From Oligoflexia bacterium (lineage in GTDB: Bacteria > Bdellovibrionota > UBA1018): 6,008 nucleotides of DNA. The stretch covers positions 1-6,008 of the forward strand of contig CAIYTD010000156.1 in the NCBI GenBank assembly GCA_903928955.1, given 5' to 3'. Below are positions 1-5,971 of the stretch, piece by piece (position 1 is the first letter of the stretch; each line of letters starts with the position of its first letter). Position numbers and translations under genes: made by a program. The notes under the pieces were generated by a model. The model saw nothing but the letters and a program-made list of their open reading frames with translations. It had not been told where the DNA came from and searched no databases.

Positions 1-102
1 CCCAAGGCTTCCAGAAGTGGCCCCTCATTTTTATACAAAAAATAAAAAACTCAGCCTGGCCGATAACCTAATTTTTCCGCTTCTAGTAGCTTATCTTTTG
101 GA

Positions 103-289
103 ATGAAAAAAAAATTCAACGTCCCCAGTCATTGATAGGATCATCCCTAAGGAAGTTAAACCTAGGGAAGCCGGAAAGGGAATCAATCCTTTTGCTCAGG
201 AAGAAATTATGATTAAAGCTCGTCCTGCTTCAAAAAAACCTCGCTGAAGCTTTCCTAAATCATTAAAGCAGATTTTTGCTGAAAAAAAA
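103..289 (+). pseudogene. Decayed HU-family histone-like DNA-binding protein remnant
   Basis: No intact reading frame exists here, but frame 2 from about 131 reads like the C-terminal half of an HU-type DNA-bending protein. It contains PKEVKPREAGKGINPF, then EEIMIKARPASKKPR, a TGA stop at 245-247, and then in the same frame SFPKSLKQIF. HU proteins typically have an arm with G-x-NP...E-x-I-x-I-x-A followed by a final helix of the type F-x-x-K-x-LK, so the order of elements fits. Just upstream, frame 1 from ATG 103 gives MKKKFNVPS, resembling the F-x-VPG strand before the arm, and stops at 133-135; a frame change near 128-135 would join the two parts. Further upstream, frame 2 (LADNL...VAYLLE, ending with TGA at 104-106) might be an eroded N-terminal helix, but this is weak. 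HU homology is inferred from motif memory only. The alternative is chance similarity in non-coding DNA. Confidence 0.5.
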
Positions 290-336
290 GAATTGGTAAT
301 TTTAATTATACGACGGAGAGTGTAATTTGTTTTGTG

Positions 337-352
337 TAAACCGAGCGGTTTA
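337..352. other. Short inverted repeat just past the stop of the 96-residue gene
   Basis: TAAACC (337-342) and GGTTTA (347-352) form a perfect 6-bp stem around GAGC. It begins five bases beyond the stop codon of the minus-strand gene at 358-648, where a terminator would be expected. The minus-strand sequence after the stem is CACAAAACAAATT, with no run of T, so it is not a normal intrinsic terminator. It may only stabilise the mRNA 3' end. Confidence 0.3.
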
Positions 353-357
353 GTATT

Positions 358-648
358 TCAGTTTCCGCACTCTTGAATACAATCACCGAACACGATTTTT
401 AGTTGTCCAAGTATCATCGGCCAATCTCTTTTACTACGAAAGCCCTCCACACAAGCTATCAGCACCAGGGATGTCGACCTCAATCTCACCAGAAGAGGTT
501 TTAATTTTTTTATGGGAAAATCCCTTGCGAGAATGATCTCTTGAATGATTCGATTTTTTCCGGTTAAATCAGAAAGAGTTCTAATATTTTTCATTTTCTC
601 TTCAACTTTTGCTATGTCAAACGCAGGGGGAGTTTTATTGCTATCCAT
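358..648 (-). CDS. Hypothetical protein, 96 residues
   Basis: I do not recognise this family. The start is well supported: AAGGAG (655-660 on the + strand as CTCCTT) lies 6 bases before the ATG, the best Shine-Dalgarno in the window, which argues that the ORF is real. The product is small, mixed-charge and rich in Lys, Arg, Ile and Leu. It has a predicted helical N-terminal part (AKVEEKMKNIRTLSDL), a middle with several basic residues (KKLKPLLVRLRS), and a short hydrophobic run (SLVLIACV, about residues 60-67) too short for a confident membrane segment. Two cysteines lie near the C-terminus (DCIQECGN). There is no signal peptide, helix-turn-helix or catalytic motif that I can name. It lies 126 bp downstream of the SprT-like gene on the same strand, so it could be read from that transcript or from its own promoter in the gap. 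Confidence 0.6.
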   Translation of the reverse strand: MDSNKTPPAFDIAKVEEKMKNIRTLSDLTGKNRIIQEIILARDFPIKKLKPLLVRLRSTSLVLIACVEGFRSKRDWPMILGQLKIVFGDCIQECGN

Positions 649-718
649 TTCCAGCTCCTTCCATGAGTTAAGACTAAAAGCTTAGCTCACTTTTGAAAGG
701 CCGGTTACACAAAAAATA

Positions 719-747
719 TTTACGCTCCAAAAATCGACTTTACGCTC
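719..747. repeat. Two 9-bp direct repeats, TTTACGCTC, 20 bp apart
   Basis: TTTACGCTC occurs at 719-727 and again at 739-747, exactly 20 bp from start to start, or close to two helical turns. Read on the minus strand the copies are GAGCGTAAA. They lie between the SprT-like gene and the 96-residue gene, about 70-100 bp upstream of the latter's start. That is a plausible place for a dimeric regulator to bind. No regulator is identified, and the operator role is inference from spacing only. Confidence 0.35.
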
Positions 748-774
748 AACTTTTAATTGCTGGATAGTTGCCCT

Positions 775-1311
775 TTAACTTTCTTTGGGCAACTGGAATC
801 GCTTTTCCGATAAAACCAGCTTGAATCGAATATCATAATTTCCACAAGAAAATTCTTTGCAGCATTTCAAACAAGCCAAACTATCTAGCTTTTTACGAGC
901 CTGAAAACTTTTTTGGCAAAATTTACAATGATAAAGATATTGGTAAGATTTAAACTTTGCGACAGTGTTATATCTACTCACACCCATCATTGTCATTTTT
1001 GCATAAAACTCAGAAGTATGGCCGTAAGGACGATTGAGCACCCATAACCAATAATGAATCATCTCATGAGAAAGCGTATCTAAAACCAAAGCCTCTGCTT
1101 GCATCTCCTCTTTCAAATAAGATGCAATTTCAATTCGAGGCGGAGCTTCCTTCCAAAATCTGCGACTTCCAGGAATAAAACGGCCAGAGCAAGACCGCAG
1201 TCTCGAGTTCCAAGCCAGTTGAGGAAAATCTAAAAATCCATCAAAATAGGTGCCATTTACTTTCTGAAAAAGAAAAGGCAAATCTAACAAAAAAGAAGAG
1301 GCTGAATGCAT
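775..1311 (-). CDS. SprT-like zinc metalloprotein
   Basis: This is a 178-residue protein of the SprT-like family, the bacterial relatives of the Spartan protease domain. The N-terminal part (residues about 18-46) has the family pattern of a strand followed by W-N-x-R-L-R...G-R-F. The zinc-binding motif HEMIH lies at 82-86 with Glu83 as likely catalytic residue, and His98 in the following GHTSEF is the likely third ligand. A C-terminal zinc ribbon is visible as C129-x2-C132 and C147-x2-C150. There is no signal peptide or membrane segment, so it should be cytoplasmic. In eukaryotes this fold cleaves DNA-protein crosslinks; the role of bacterial SprT proteins is poorly defined, so I assign no substrate. 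The ATG at 1311 is the only normal start after the upstream in-frame stop (1360-1362). The bases GAGGGG touch the ATG directly, too close for a usual ribosome binding site, and a promoter lies immediately upstream. It is divergent from mutS2. Confidence 0.85.
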   Translation of the reverse strand: MHSASSFLLDLPFLFQKVNGTYFDGFLDFPQLAWNSRLRSCSGRFIPGSRRFWKEAPPRIEIASYLKEEMQAEALVLDTLSHEMIHYWLWVLNRPYGHTSEFYAKMTMMGVSRYNTVAKFKSYQYLYHCKFCQKSFQARKKLDSLACLKCCKEFSCGNYDIRFKLVLSEKRFQLPKES

Positions 1312-1317
1312 CCCCTC

Positions 1318-1346
1318 ATAATGAACGATAGAAGAAATAGAGTCAA
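1318..1346 (-). promoter_or_regulatory. Promoter for the SprT-like gene, predicted leaderless start
   Basis: On the minus strand, TTGACT (1341-1346) is followed after exactly 17 bp by CATTAT (1318-1323). This matches a sigma-70 type promoter with a 5/6 -35 and a 4/6 -10 element. Counting the -10 as -12 to -7 puts +1 at 1311, the A of the start codon. The mRNA would then have no 5' leader, which fits the absence of a properly spaced Shine-Dalgarno. This is a prediction from spacing only. Confidence 0.45.
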
Positions 1347-1377
1347 ATTGGCCTTTTGACTAGGTCATGCTAAAGAC

Positions 1378-1382
1378 AAAGG
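1378..1382 (+). promoter_or_regulatory. Ribosome binding site deciding the mutS2 start
   Basis: AAAGG at 1378-1382 touches the ATG at 1383 but lies 6 bases before the in-frame ATG at 1389. Normal Shine-Dalgarno spacing therefore favours 1389, shortening the protein by two residues. Confidence 0.5.
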
Positions 1383-1388
1383 ATGCAA

Positions 1389-3845
1389 ATGAGTCCTCGT
1401 CTGACCCCCCTCACAAACTCCACACAGGATCCATTATCTCATGCATGGCAAAAAGCTCTAGAATGGGACAAATTGATCGAGCTCGCTCAAAAAGAGGCGC
1501 GTACAGAACCTGGAAAACTCTTATTAGAAAGCATCAAAAGACCTGAAAATTGGGCTTCTGAAATCTCGAGCGCCCGCCAAATGCAGCTTGAAACACAAGA
1601 AATTACGCCGTTATTAGATCGCGATGCCCTCTGGGGCCCCCTTTTTGAACTTCGAGATCCTTCTGATTTACTGGATCGCCTAGAAAGAGGAAGCATCCTA
1701 GAAATTGTGGATTTAGCCCTACTCCGCCGCTGGCTTTATGCAGTGGACTCATGGACTCAAATTCCCCGAGATGAAATGCGAGGTGAACATTTTAAAAAAA
1801 CTTTAATCTCCCTACCTGAACCGCTAAATATCCTAAAAATTCTAGATCGAATCCTGACTCCCCAGGGAGAACTCTCAGAAAAAGCGTCCCCGCCCTTAAC
1901 AAGGCTTTTTTCAGAAATTCGAACCCTCAAAAGAGAGATCAGCGTTATTTTAGACCAGCTGCTAAAAACCTTATCTCAAAAAGGCGTTTTACAAGAAAAC
2001 TTTACAGATGTCCGCGATGGACGCTATGTCCTTCCGGTTAAAATTTCCTGCCAAGGGGAAATTGATGGAATCATCTATGAGGCTTCAGCTAGCCATCAAA
2101 CCGTTTTTGTCGAACCTCGAGAAGTAGCTGCACTTAACAATAAACTCAGACAACGCCAAAATGACCTCATTCAAGAAATTTATATCGTTCTGGAAGCCAC
2201 CTCTCATCAACTTCAGCCTTTTGTCCATGAAATGAACGTAGCAATTCTCACACTCTGTCATTGGGACAGCGTTCAAGCTAAAGCAAGACTTGCAAGACAT
2301 TATGCAGGCAAAACAATTCAGGTTACTGAGGACAGAACTTTTTTTCTTCATCAAACTGCACATCCTCTCCTCTGGTGGTCGCTTAATCCTGACGAGATTA
2401 TTCGAAATAAAATAGAATTTGGACAACCAGCCAGAACTCTATTACTGACAGGACCGAATACAGGAGGAAAAACCGTCTTATTGAAAACTCTCGGGCTAGC
2501 AGGAATCTGCGCTAGAACAGGCTTTCCCTTTCCTGCTACAGATCAGCCCATTATCCCATTTTTTGACTCATTTTTCGCTGACTTAGGAGATGCTCAATCG
2601 ATTGAACACCACCTCTCGAGCTTTTCAGGACATGTTCTTCGATTCAAAGAAATTATAGAAAAGATTACCGACAAGAGTTTAATATTGATTGATGAATTAA
2701 ACTCAGCAACTGATCCAGATGAAGGCGCTGCATTTGGCAGAGCAGTACTCGAAACGATCATGGCTCGGAACGCAATGATTGTAACCACAACGCATGACCC
2801 CCACCTCAAGGCATTAGCAGTTTCTGATTTTAGAATTGTGAACGCAAGCATGGCTTTCGATGAAAATGCCCGAACTCCAACATATAAAATGCTGCTAGGA
2901 ATACCTGGAAGGTCTCGAGCACTAGAAACAGCAGAAAGGCTAGGAATTCCACCTTACGTCATTGAACTAGCTAAAAAATATCTTTCTTCTGAACATATTG
3001 AATTTGAAAAGCTATTAGCGAAACTAGAATCTGATACTCAAGAAATCTCACGCGCTCGAAAACAAACTCTAGCCTTAAGGGAAGAGGCAGACCGTCTCAA
3101 AAGCGAATGGACCCTACGCACAGAAGCATCCGTTCATGAAATGATGGAGCGCACTCGACAGCGTCTCAAAAAAATTATAGAACAAGCCCAAGATGAGGTT
3201 CGAACTTCCGTTCGAAAACTAGATCAATTAAAAACCCACAAAGATCTCGATCAAGCTCGAAGCCAGTTCAATGAAATATTTCATCAAACGACTACTCAAG
3301 TCGAGCTTGCACTCGGAGAAGAAGCTCCCGAAATTGCATACACTCTCGCACTCAAAAAAGAACCTTCTGCTCGCCTCAAATCCACTCTAGAGCTTAAAAA
3401 GGGAATGACAGTCAGAATTCCGAAGTGGAAATCAACTGGCACCATCCTTGAGGTTTCAGGAACAAAAATTAAAGTCTCTATGGGTACGATGCAAATCCTA
3501 CTTTCTGCACATGAAGTAGAAGCAACTGGAACCCCCCCTCAAAAAAATCCAGTTAGTTCCACCCAAATCAGCGGAATCCAATCATTCTTTACTCCTCCCC
3601 ATGAAATTGATTTACGAGGAACTCGTTTAGAAGAAGCCATGAACCATCTTGAGCAGTATTTGGATCTGGCCTTCCGAAGCGGAAACTTAGCTGAAGTGAA
3701 AGTCATTCATGGCTTAGGAACAGGTGCCTTGAGAGAGGGAACTCTTCGATTATTGGGACGCCTACCTTATATTAAAGCTTTTCGAAACGGTGGCGCCGGG
3801 CAAGGCGGAACCGGAACCACTTTTGTCGAATTTGACAGAGATTAA
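1389..3845 (+). CDS. mutS2: MutS2 family ATPase with C-terminal Smr domain
   Basis: This encodes 818 residues from ATG 1389 (820 from 1383), slightly longer than the usual 770-800. The N-terminus has the MutS2 opening ALEWDKLIELA...T-x-PGK. The core and clamp regions follow, then the ABC-type ATPase: Walker A GPNTGGKT (355-362), D-loop region DLGDAQS (398-404), signature SSFSGH (410-415), Walker B LIDEL with D435/E436, and switch His469 in TTHD. A long charged coiled coil (about 534-632) leads to a small KOW-like barrel (about 670-714). The Smr nuclease domain closes the protein, with DLRG at 741-744 and HGLGTGALR from 774. MutS2 lacks the mismatch-recognition domain of MutS. In family members studied, it suppresses recombination (Helicobacter) or splits collided ribosomes (Bacillus). 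All key motifs are intact, so it should be active in the cytoplasm. No clear promoter was found in the short divergent region. It converges with the next gene. Confidence 0.96.
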   Translation: MSPRLTPLTNSTQDPLSHAWQKALEWDKLIELAQKEARTEPGKLLLESIKRPENWASEISSARQMQLETQEITPLLDRDALWGPLFELRDPSDLLDRLERGSILEIVDLALLRRWLYAVDSWTQIPRDEMRGEHFKKTLISLPEPLNILKILDRILTPQGELSEKASPPLTRLFSEIRTLKREISVILDQLLKTLSQKGVLQENFTDVRDGRYVLPVKISCQGEIDGIIYEASASHQTVFVEPREVAALNNKLRQRQNDLIQEIYIVLEATSHQLQPFVHEMNVAILTLCHWDSVQAKARLARHYAGKTIQVTEDRTFFLHQTAHPLLWWSLNPDEIIRNKIEFGQPARTLLLTGPNTGGKTVLLKTLGLAGICARTGFPFPATDQPIIPFFDSFFADLGDAQSIEHHLSSFSGHVLRFKEIIEKITDKSLILIDELNSATDPDEGAAFGRAVLETIMARNAMIVTTTHDPHLKALAVSDFRIVNASMAFDENARTPTYKMLLGIPGRSRALETAERLGIPPYVIELAKKYLSSEHIEFEKLLAKLESDTQEISRARKQTLALREEADRLKSEWTLRTEASVHEMMERTRQRLKKIIEQAQDEVRTSVRKLDQLKTHKDLDQARSQFNEIFHQTTTQVELALGEEAPEIAYTLALKKEPSARLKSTLELKKGMTVRIPKWKSTGTILEVSGTKIKVSMGTMQILLSAHEVEATGTPPQKNPVSSTQISGIQSFFTPPHEIDLRGTRLEEAMNHLEQYLDLAFRSGNLAEVKVIHGLGTGALREGTLRLLGRLPYIKAFRNGGAGQGGTGTTFVEFDRD

Positions 3846-3849
3846 CCGC

Positions 3850-4533
3850 TTACAGTCCGAGCATCATAAAAGTAAACCAAAGTACAAATCCAGAAATAAC
3901 AGGAATAGTGAAATTATCATCGATATCTAGAGGCAAGAGTTCCGTCATCCCTCCTGCCAATCCACCCATTAGCGACAATGGCAATATCAAACTCTCTGCC
4001 ATTCTCAGACTCTTGAGATAAAAGAAAGTCACTAATACGCAGACAAAAACTCCTGCGGCAGTTCCAATCCAGGTCTTGCCATTTTCAAACCTTGGTCCGT
4101 GATGCCCATAAAGAATCCCAGCAAGTGAAGCAATTGGATCTCCACAAGCCAAATAGAGTAAACTCAGCACCGCAATAGGTTTTGGAAAAAGTCCTACTGC
4201 AATCATTGCAGCGAAAATATAATGAGGAATAGTACTCAACTGAGTCATTTCATGAGCACGGAGAAACGGACCCCAGATTTTCACCATTTTTTCATTCAAT
4301 ACAGGATTTCTCAGACGAGTAAATTCTACAAAAAGATCAAGTCCCAGAAAAAATCCTAAAATGAGTACTCCCATGCCTCTAGAAATTCCTGACATGTAGA
4401 TTAAAACAATAATAAGCCCCATGAAGGCATGAAACATCTTTCTCATGAGATGGAGATCGGTTCTAAAATGAATGCGAATAGGAATGTCACCTAAAGCGTT
4501 GACCATTTTAAAATCTGCTGAACGTTTCATCAT
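3850..4533 (-). CDS. Dolichol/phytol/diacylglycerol kinase-like membrane protein
   Basis: This is a 227-residue, very hydrophobic protein with about six or seven membrane segments (near residues 35-50, 53-71, 104-130, 156-173, 181-195 and 210-227). Its motifs fit the CTP-dependent lipid kinase family that includes Sec59 dolichol kinase, plant VTE5 phytol kinase and yeast Dgk1, often annotated in bacteria as phosphatidate cytidylyltransferase. They are RK-x2-H (31-35) at the first membrane segment, E70-x2-R73, R92-x2-E95, GDPIASLAG (131-139), G-K-T-x-I-G-T (152-158) and E198...D205-D206-N207-F-T-I-P. Members phosphorylate a lipid alcohol at the inner membrane, usually with CTP; the substrate here cannot be told. 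A Shine-Dalgarno AAGGA (4541-4545 on the + strand as TCCTT) lies 7 bases before the ATG at 4533. A second ATG follows directly at 4530. Its stop lies 4 bp from that of mutS2. A hairpin sits 34 bp upstream of the start. Confidence 0.8.
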   Translation of the reverse strand: MMKRSADFKMVNALGDIPIRIHFRTDLHLMRKMFHAFMGLIIVLIYMSGISRGMGVLILGFFLGLDLFVEFTRLRNPVLNEKMVKIWGPFLRAHEMTQLSTIPHYIFAAMIAVGLFPKPIAVLSLLYLACGDPIASLAGILYGHHGPRFENGKTWIGTAAGVFVCVLVTFFYLKSLRMAESLILPLSLMGGLAGGMTELLPLDIDDNFTIPVISGFVLWFTFMMLGL

Positions 4534-4566
4534 CTTTTTTTCCTTTTTGCTCTACTATTGTCATGT

Positions 4567-4611
4567 ATTGTTCCTTATCCAAAAGTAAGTCACTTTCAGA
4601 TAAGGAACAAT
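4567..4611. repeat. Nested inverted repeat: 13-bp outer stem plus 5-bp inner stem
   Basis: ATTGTTCCTTATC (4567-4579) is perfectly complementary to GATAAGGAACAAT (4599-4611). Inside, AAAGT (4582-4586) pairs with ACTTT (4592-4596) around a 5-base loop, and a symmetric CA/CA internal loop separates the stems. The element lies 34 bp before the start of the kinase-like gene, within its probable 5' region. Neither strand has a T-run after it, so it is not a standard intrinsic terminator. Possible roles are a 5' untranslated-region structure, a regulator's operator, or a dispersed extragenic palindrome. Confidence 0.75.
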
Positions 4612-4664
4612 GTTCAGCAACAACGTAGGATGAAACATACAAAGCAACCTAAATGCCAAATAAG

Positions 4665-4693
4665 TTGACTCAATCGATATTTTTTAATATTTT
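4665..4693 (+). promoter_or_regulatory. Candidate sigma-70 promoter toward the MinD-like gene
   Basis: TTGACT (4665-4670) is followed after 17 bp by TATTTT (4688-4693), a 5/6 and 4/6 match to the consensus hexamers. Transcription would start near 4700 and give a leader of about 240 bases before the ATG at 4938. A second TTGACT at 4854-4859 has no good -10 at normal spacing. The surrounding AT-richness makes chance matches likely. Confidence 0.35.
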
Positions 4694-4937
4694 TTTGCTC
4701 CATTTTCATGAGTTATTTCAGATACTTTGATGACTCACTTTTAAACGCACTCCATCATTTCACTTTTGTCCTCTTTTTTTTCTAAGAAATGGGTAATATT
4801 TTACGCATTAGTGACACTCATCTGAGTAGATTACTACGCAGAAAAATTTTAACTTGACTTAATATTTCAAGCGCTCAATCCTTATTAAAGGGACGTAAAC
4901 GGATGCGTTTCTATTCACATCAAGAGAAGGGCTCTCC

Positions 4938-5963
4938 ATGGAAGGAATTGTCAAGTACTCGCTTGACGCAGGCTCAGAATCACCATTGCCTGCCTCTGAC
5001 AATCTAACATCTGAATTTATCAACCTGACGCCTACGCATAGTCGAGTCAAACAAATTTGGGCTATCGGCGGTGGCAAAGGAGGAGTCGGAAAAAGTCTGA
5101 TTTCTTCCAGCTTAGCTATCGCGCTTTCACAAAAAGGAAATAAAGTAATCGCCATTGATCTCGATTTAGGAGGAGCGAATCTCCATACTATTCTTGGAAT
5201 CGACCTACCCGACAAAACACTCAATGATTTTTTTTGCCAACGCGAGACCCAAATAGAAAAATGCGTTGTACCAAGTATCATTCCAAACCTAGCTCTCATC
5301 AGTGGTGCACAAGATTCCTTAGGGATTGCTAACCTTCTGCCAACACAAAAGGCGGAATTCCTAAAAAGCGTCCGAGAGCTGGATGCAGACTATCTCATTT
5401 TTGACCTAGGAGCTGGAACAAGCTTCAATACACTCGATTTCTTCCTATACAGCGATATTGGGATTATCACTCTTTTACCTGAGCCTACTTCTATTGAAAA
5501 CGGATATCGTTTTATCAAAAGTGCATACTACCGCTATCTGATGCACTGCCATTCTTTAGAAGCGATTCGACCTATTATTAAAATGGCTATGGATCAAAAA
5601 AATATCGCCGGCATTAAATCTCCTCGTGATCTGATCCGGGAAGTAAATAATAAAAACCCTGAATTAACAGCGCTACTCAGAAAAGAAATTGAGAAATTTA
5701 AACCTAATCTTATCATCAATCAAACCCGCACTCAATCTGACATAGATATTGGGTCATCAGTTAAGATGATTTGCAAAAAACATTTTGGAATTGATATGGA
5801 CTATCTCGGCAATATTGACTACGACAGCTCAGCCTGGCAAGCAGTTCGGAGAAAGCGACCGCTGATGCTAGAATTTCCGAACTCTAAACTTATTACCAGT
5901 ATTGAACAGATTGTCCAAAAATTAATTAAAAACCATAGTTTATCAAAAAATTCGATATCATGA
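4938..5963 (+). CDS. MinD/ParA-family ATPase, FlhG-like
   Basis: This is a 341-residue P-loop ATPase of the deviant Walker A (MinD/ParA/FlhG) group. The motif GKGGVGKS lies at 46-53 with the signature lysine K47. The switch region DLDLGGANLH (74-83) and Walker B LIFDLGAG (D156) follow, then SFNTLDFF and PEPTSIENGYRFIKSAYYR, wording typical of the FlhG-like branch. Such proteins dimerise on ATP and set flagellar number or the polar position of complexes; no flagellar gene is present here, so the exact role is open. Before the P-loop is an extension of about 38 residues, polar and probably disordered, without the DQAxxLR motif FlhG uses to activate FlhF. The C-terminal helix (IEQIVQKLIKNHS) could be amphipathic, as in MinD membrane anchors (inference). 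GAAGGG (4926-4931) lies 6 bases before ATG 4938, and an in-frame stop at 4896-4898 leaves no earlier start. A second gene follows after 8 bp. Confidence 0.88.
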   Translation: MEGIVKYSLDAGSESPLPASDNLTSEFINLTPTHSRVKQIWAIGGGKGGVGKSLISSSLAIALSQKGNKVIAIDLDLGGANLHTILGIDLPDKTLNDFFCQRETQIEKCVVPSIIPNLALISGAQDSLGIANLLPTQKAEFLKSVRELDADYLIFDLGAGTSFNTLDFFLYSDIGIITLLPEPTSIENGYRFIKSAYYRYLMHCHSLEAIRPIIKMAMDQKNIAGIKSPRDLIREVNNKNPELTALLRKEIEKFKPNLIINQTRTQSDIDIGSSVKMICKKHFGIDMDYLGNIDYDSSAWQAVRRKRPLMLEFPNSKLITSIEQIVQKLIKNHSLSKNSIS

Positions 5964-5971
5964 GAGTCTAA

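Larger units (their letters stand above)
4534..4937. other. 404-bp non-coding region between the kinase-like gene and the MinD-like gene
   Basis: This divergent region is AT-rich, with several T-runs. It holds the nested hairpin at 4567-4611, a + strand promoter candidate (4665-4693), a small interrupted palindrome ACTCA-TC-TGAGT (4816-4827), and repeated TCACTTT words (4590, 4735, 4760). No RNA gene or convincing protein was found. A 31-codon minus-strand frame (4614-4709) is open but lacks a ribosome binding site. The length suggests a long 5' leader or regulatory region for one or both flanking genes. Confidence 0.6.

Noticed and set aside
2..106. Frame 2 open from the left edge to TGA 104-106 (…KLSLADNLIFPLLVAYLLE)
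   Set aside because: Too short and without a visible start. It may be an eroded HU helix or the end of an upstream gene, but neither can be supported.
227..250. GCTTCA / TGAAGC inverted repeat around a 12-base loop
   Set aside because: The stem is only 6 bp with a large A-rich loop and just three T residues after it, so it is a poor terminator and likely chance.
267..290. AGCA/TGCT stem beside a run of eight A residues, considered as a minus-strand terminator
   Set aside because: The T-run (minus strand) precedes rather than follows the stem, and the stem has only 4 bp.
1487..1696. 69-codon minus-strand frame inside mutS2
   Set aside because: It is fully within the well-supported mutS2 frame and its product has no recognisable features.
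2085..2426. 113-codon minus-strand frame inside mutS2
   Set aside because: Antisense shadow of the MutS2 core region; no family resemblance.
2594..2851. 85-codon minus-strand frame inside mutS2
   Set aside because: Antisense to the ATPase motifs (signature through Walker B and switch His), which explains its openness.
4903..5007. Short + frame starting MRFYSHQEK upstream of and overlapping the MinD-like start
   Set aside because: AAAGGGA lies somewhat upstream, but the 34-residue product overlaps the real gene out of frame and looks like random sequence.
4859..5299. 146-codon minus-strand frame opposite the MinD-like gene
   Set aside because: It overlaps the conserved P-loop and switch coding region of the ATPase and has no motif of its own.
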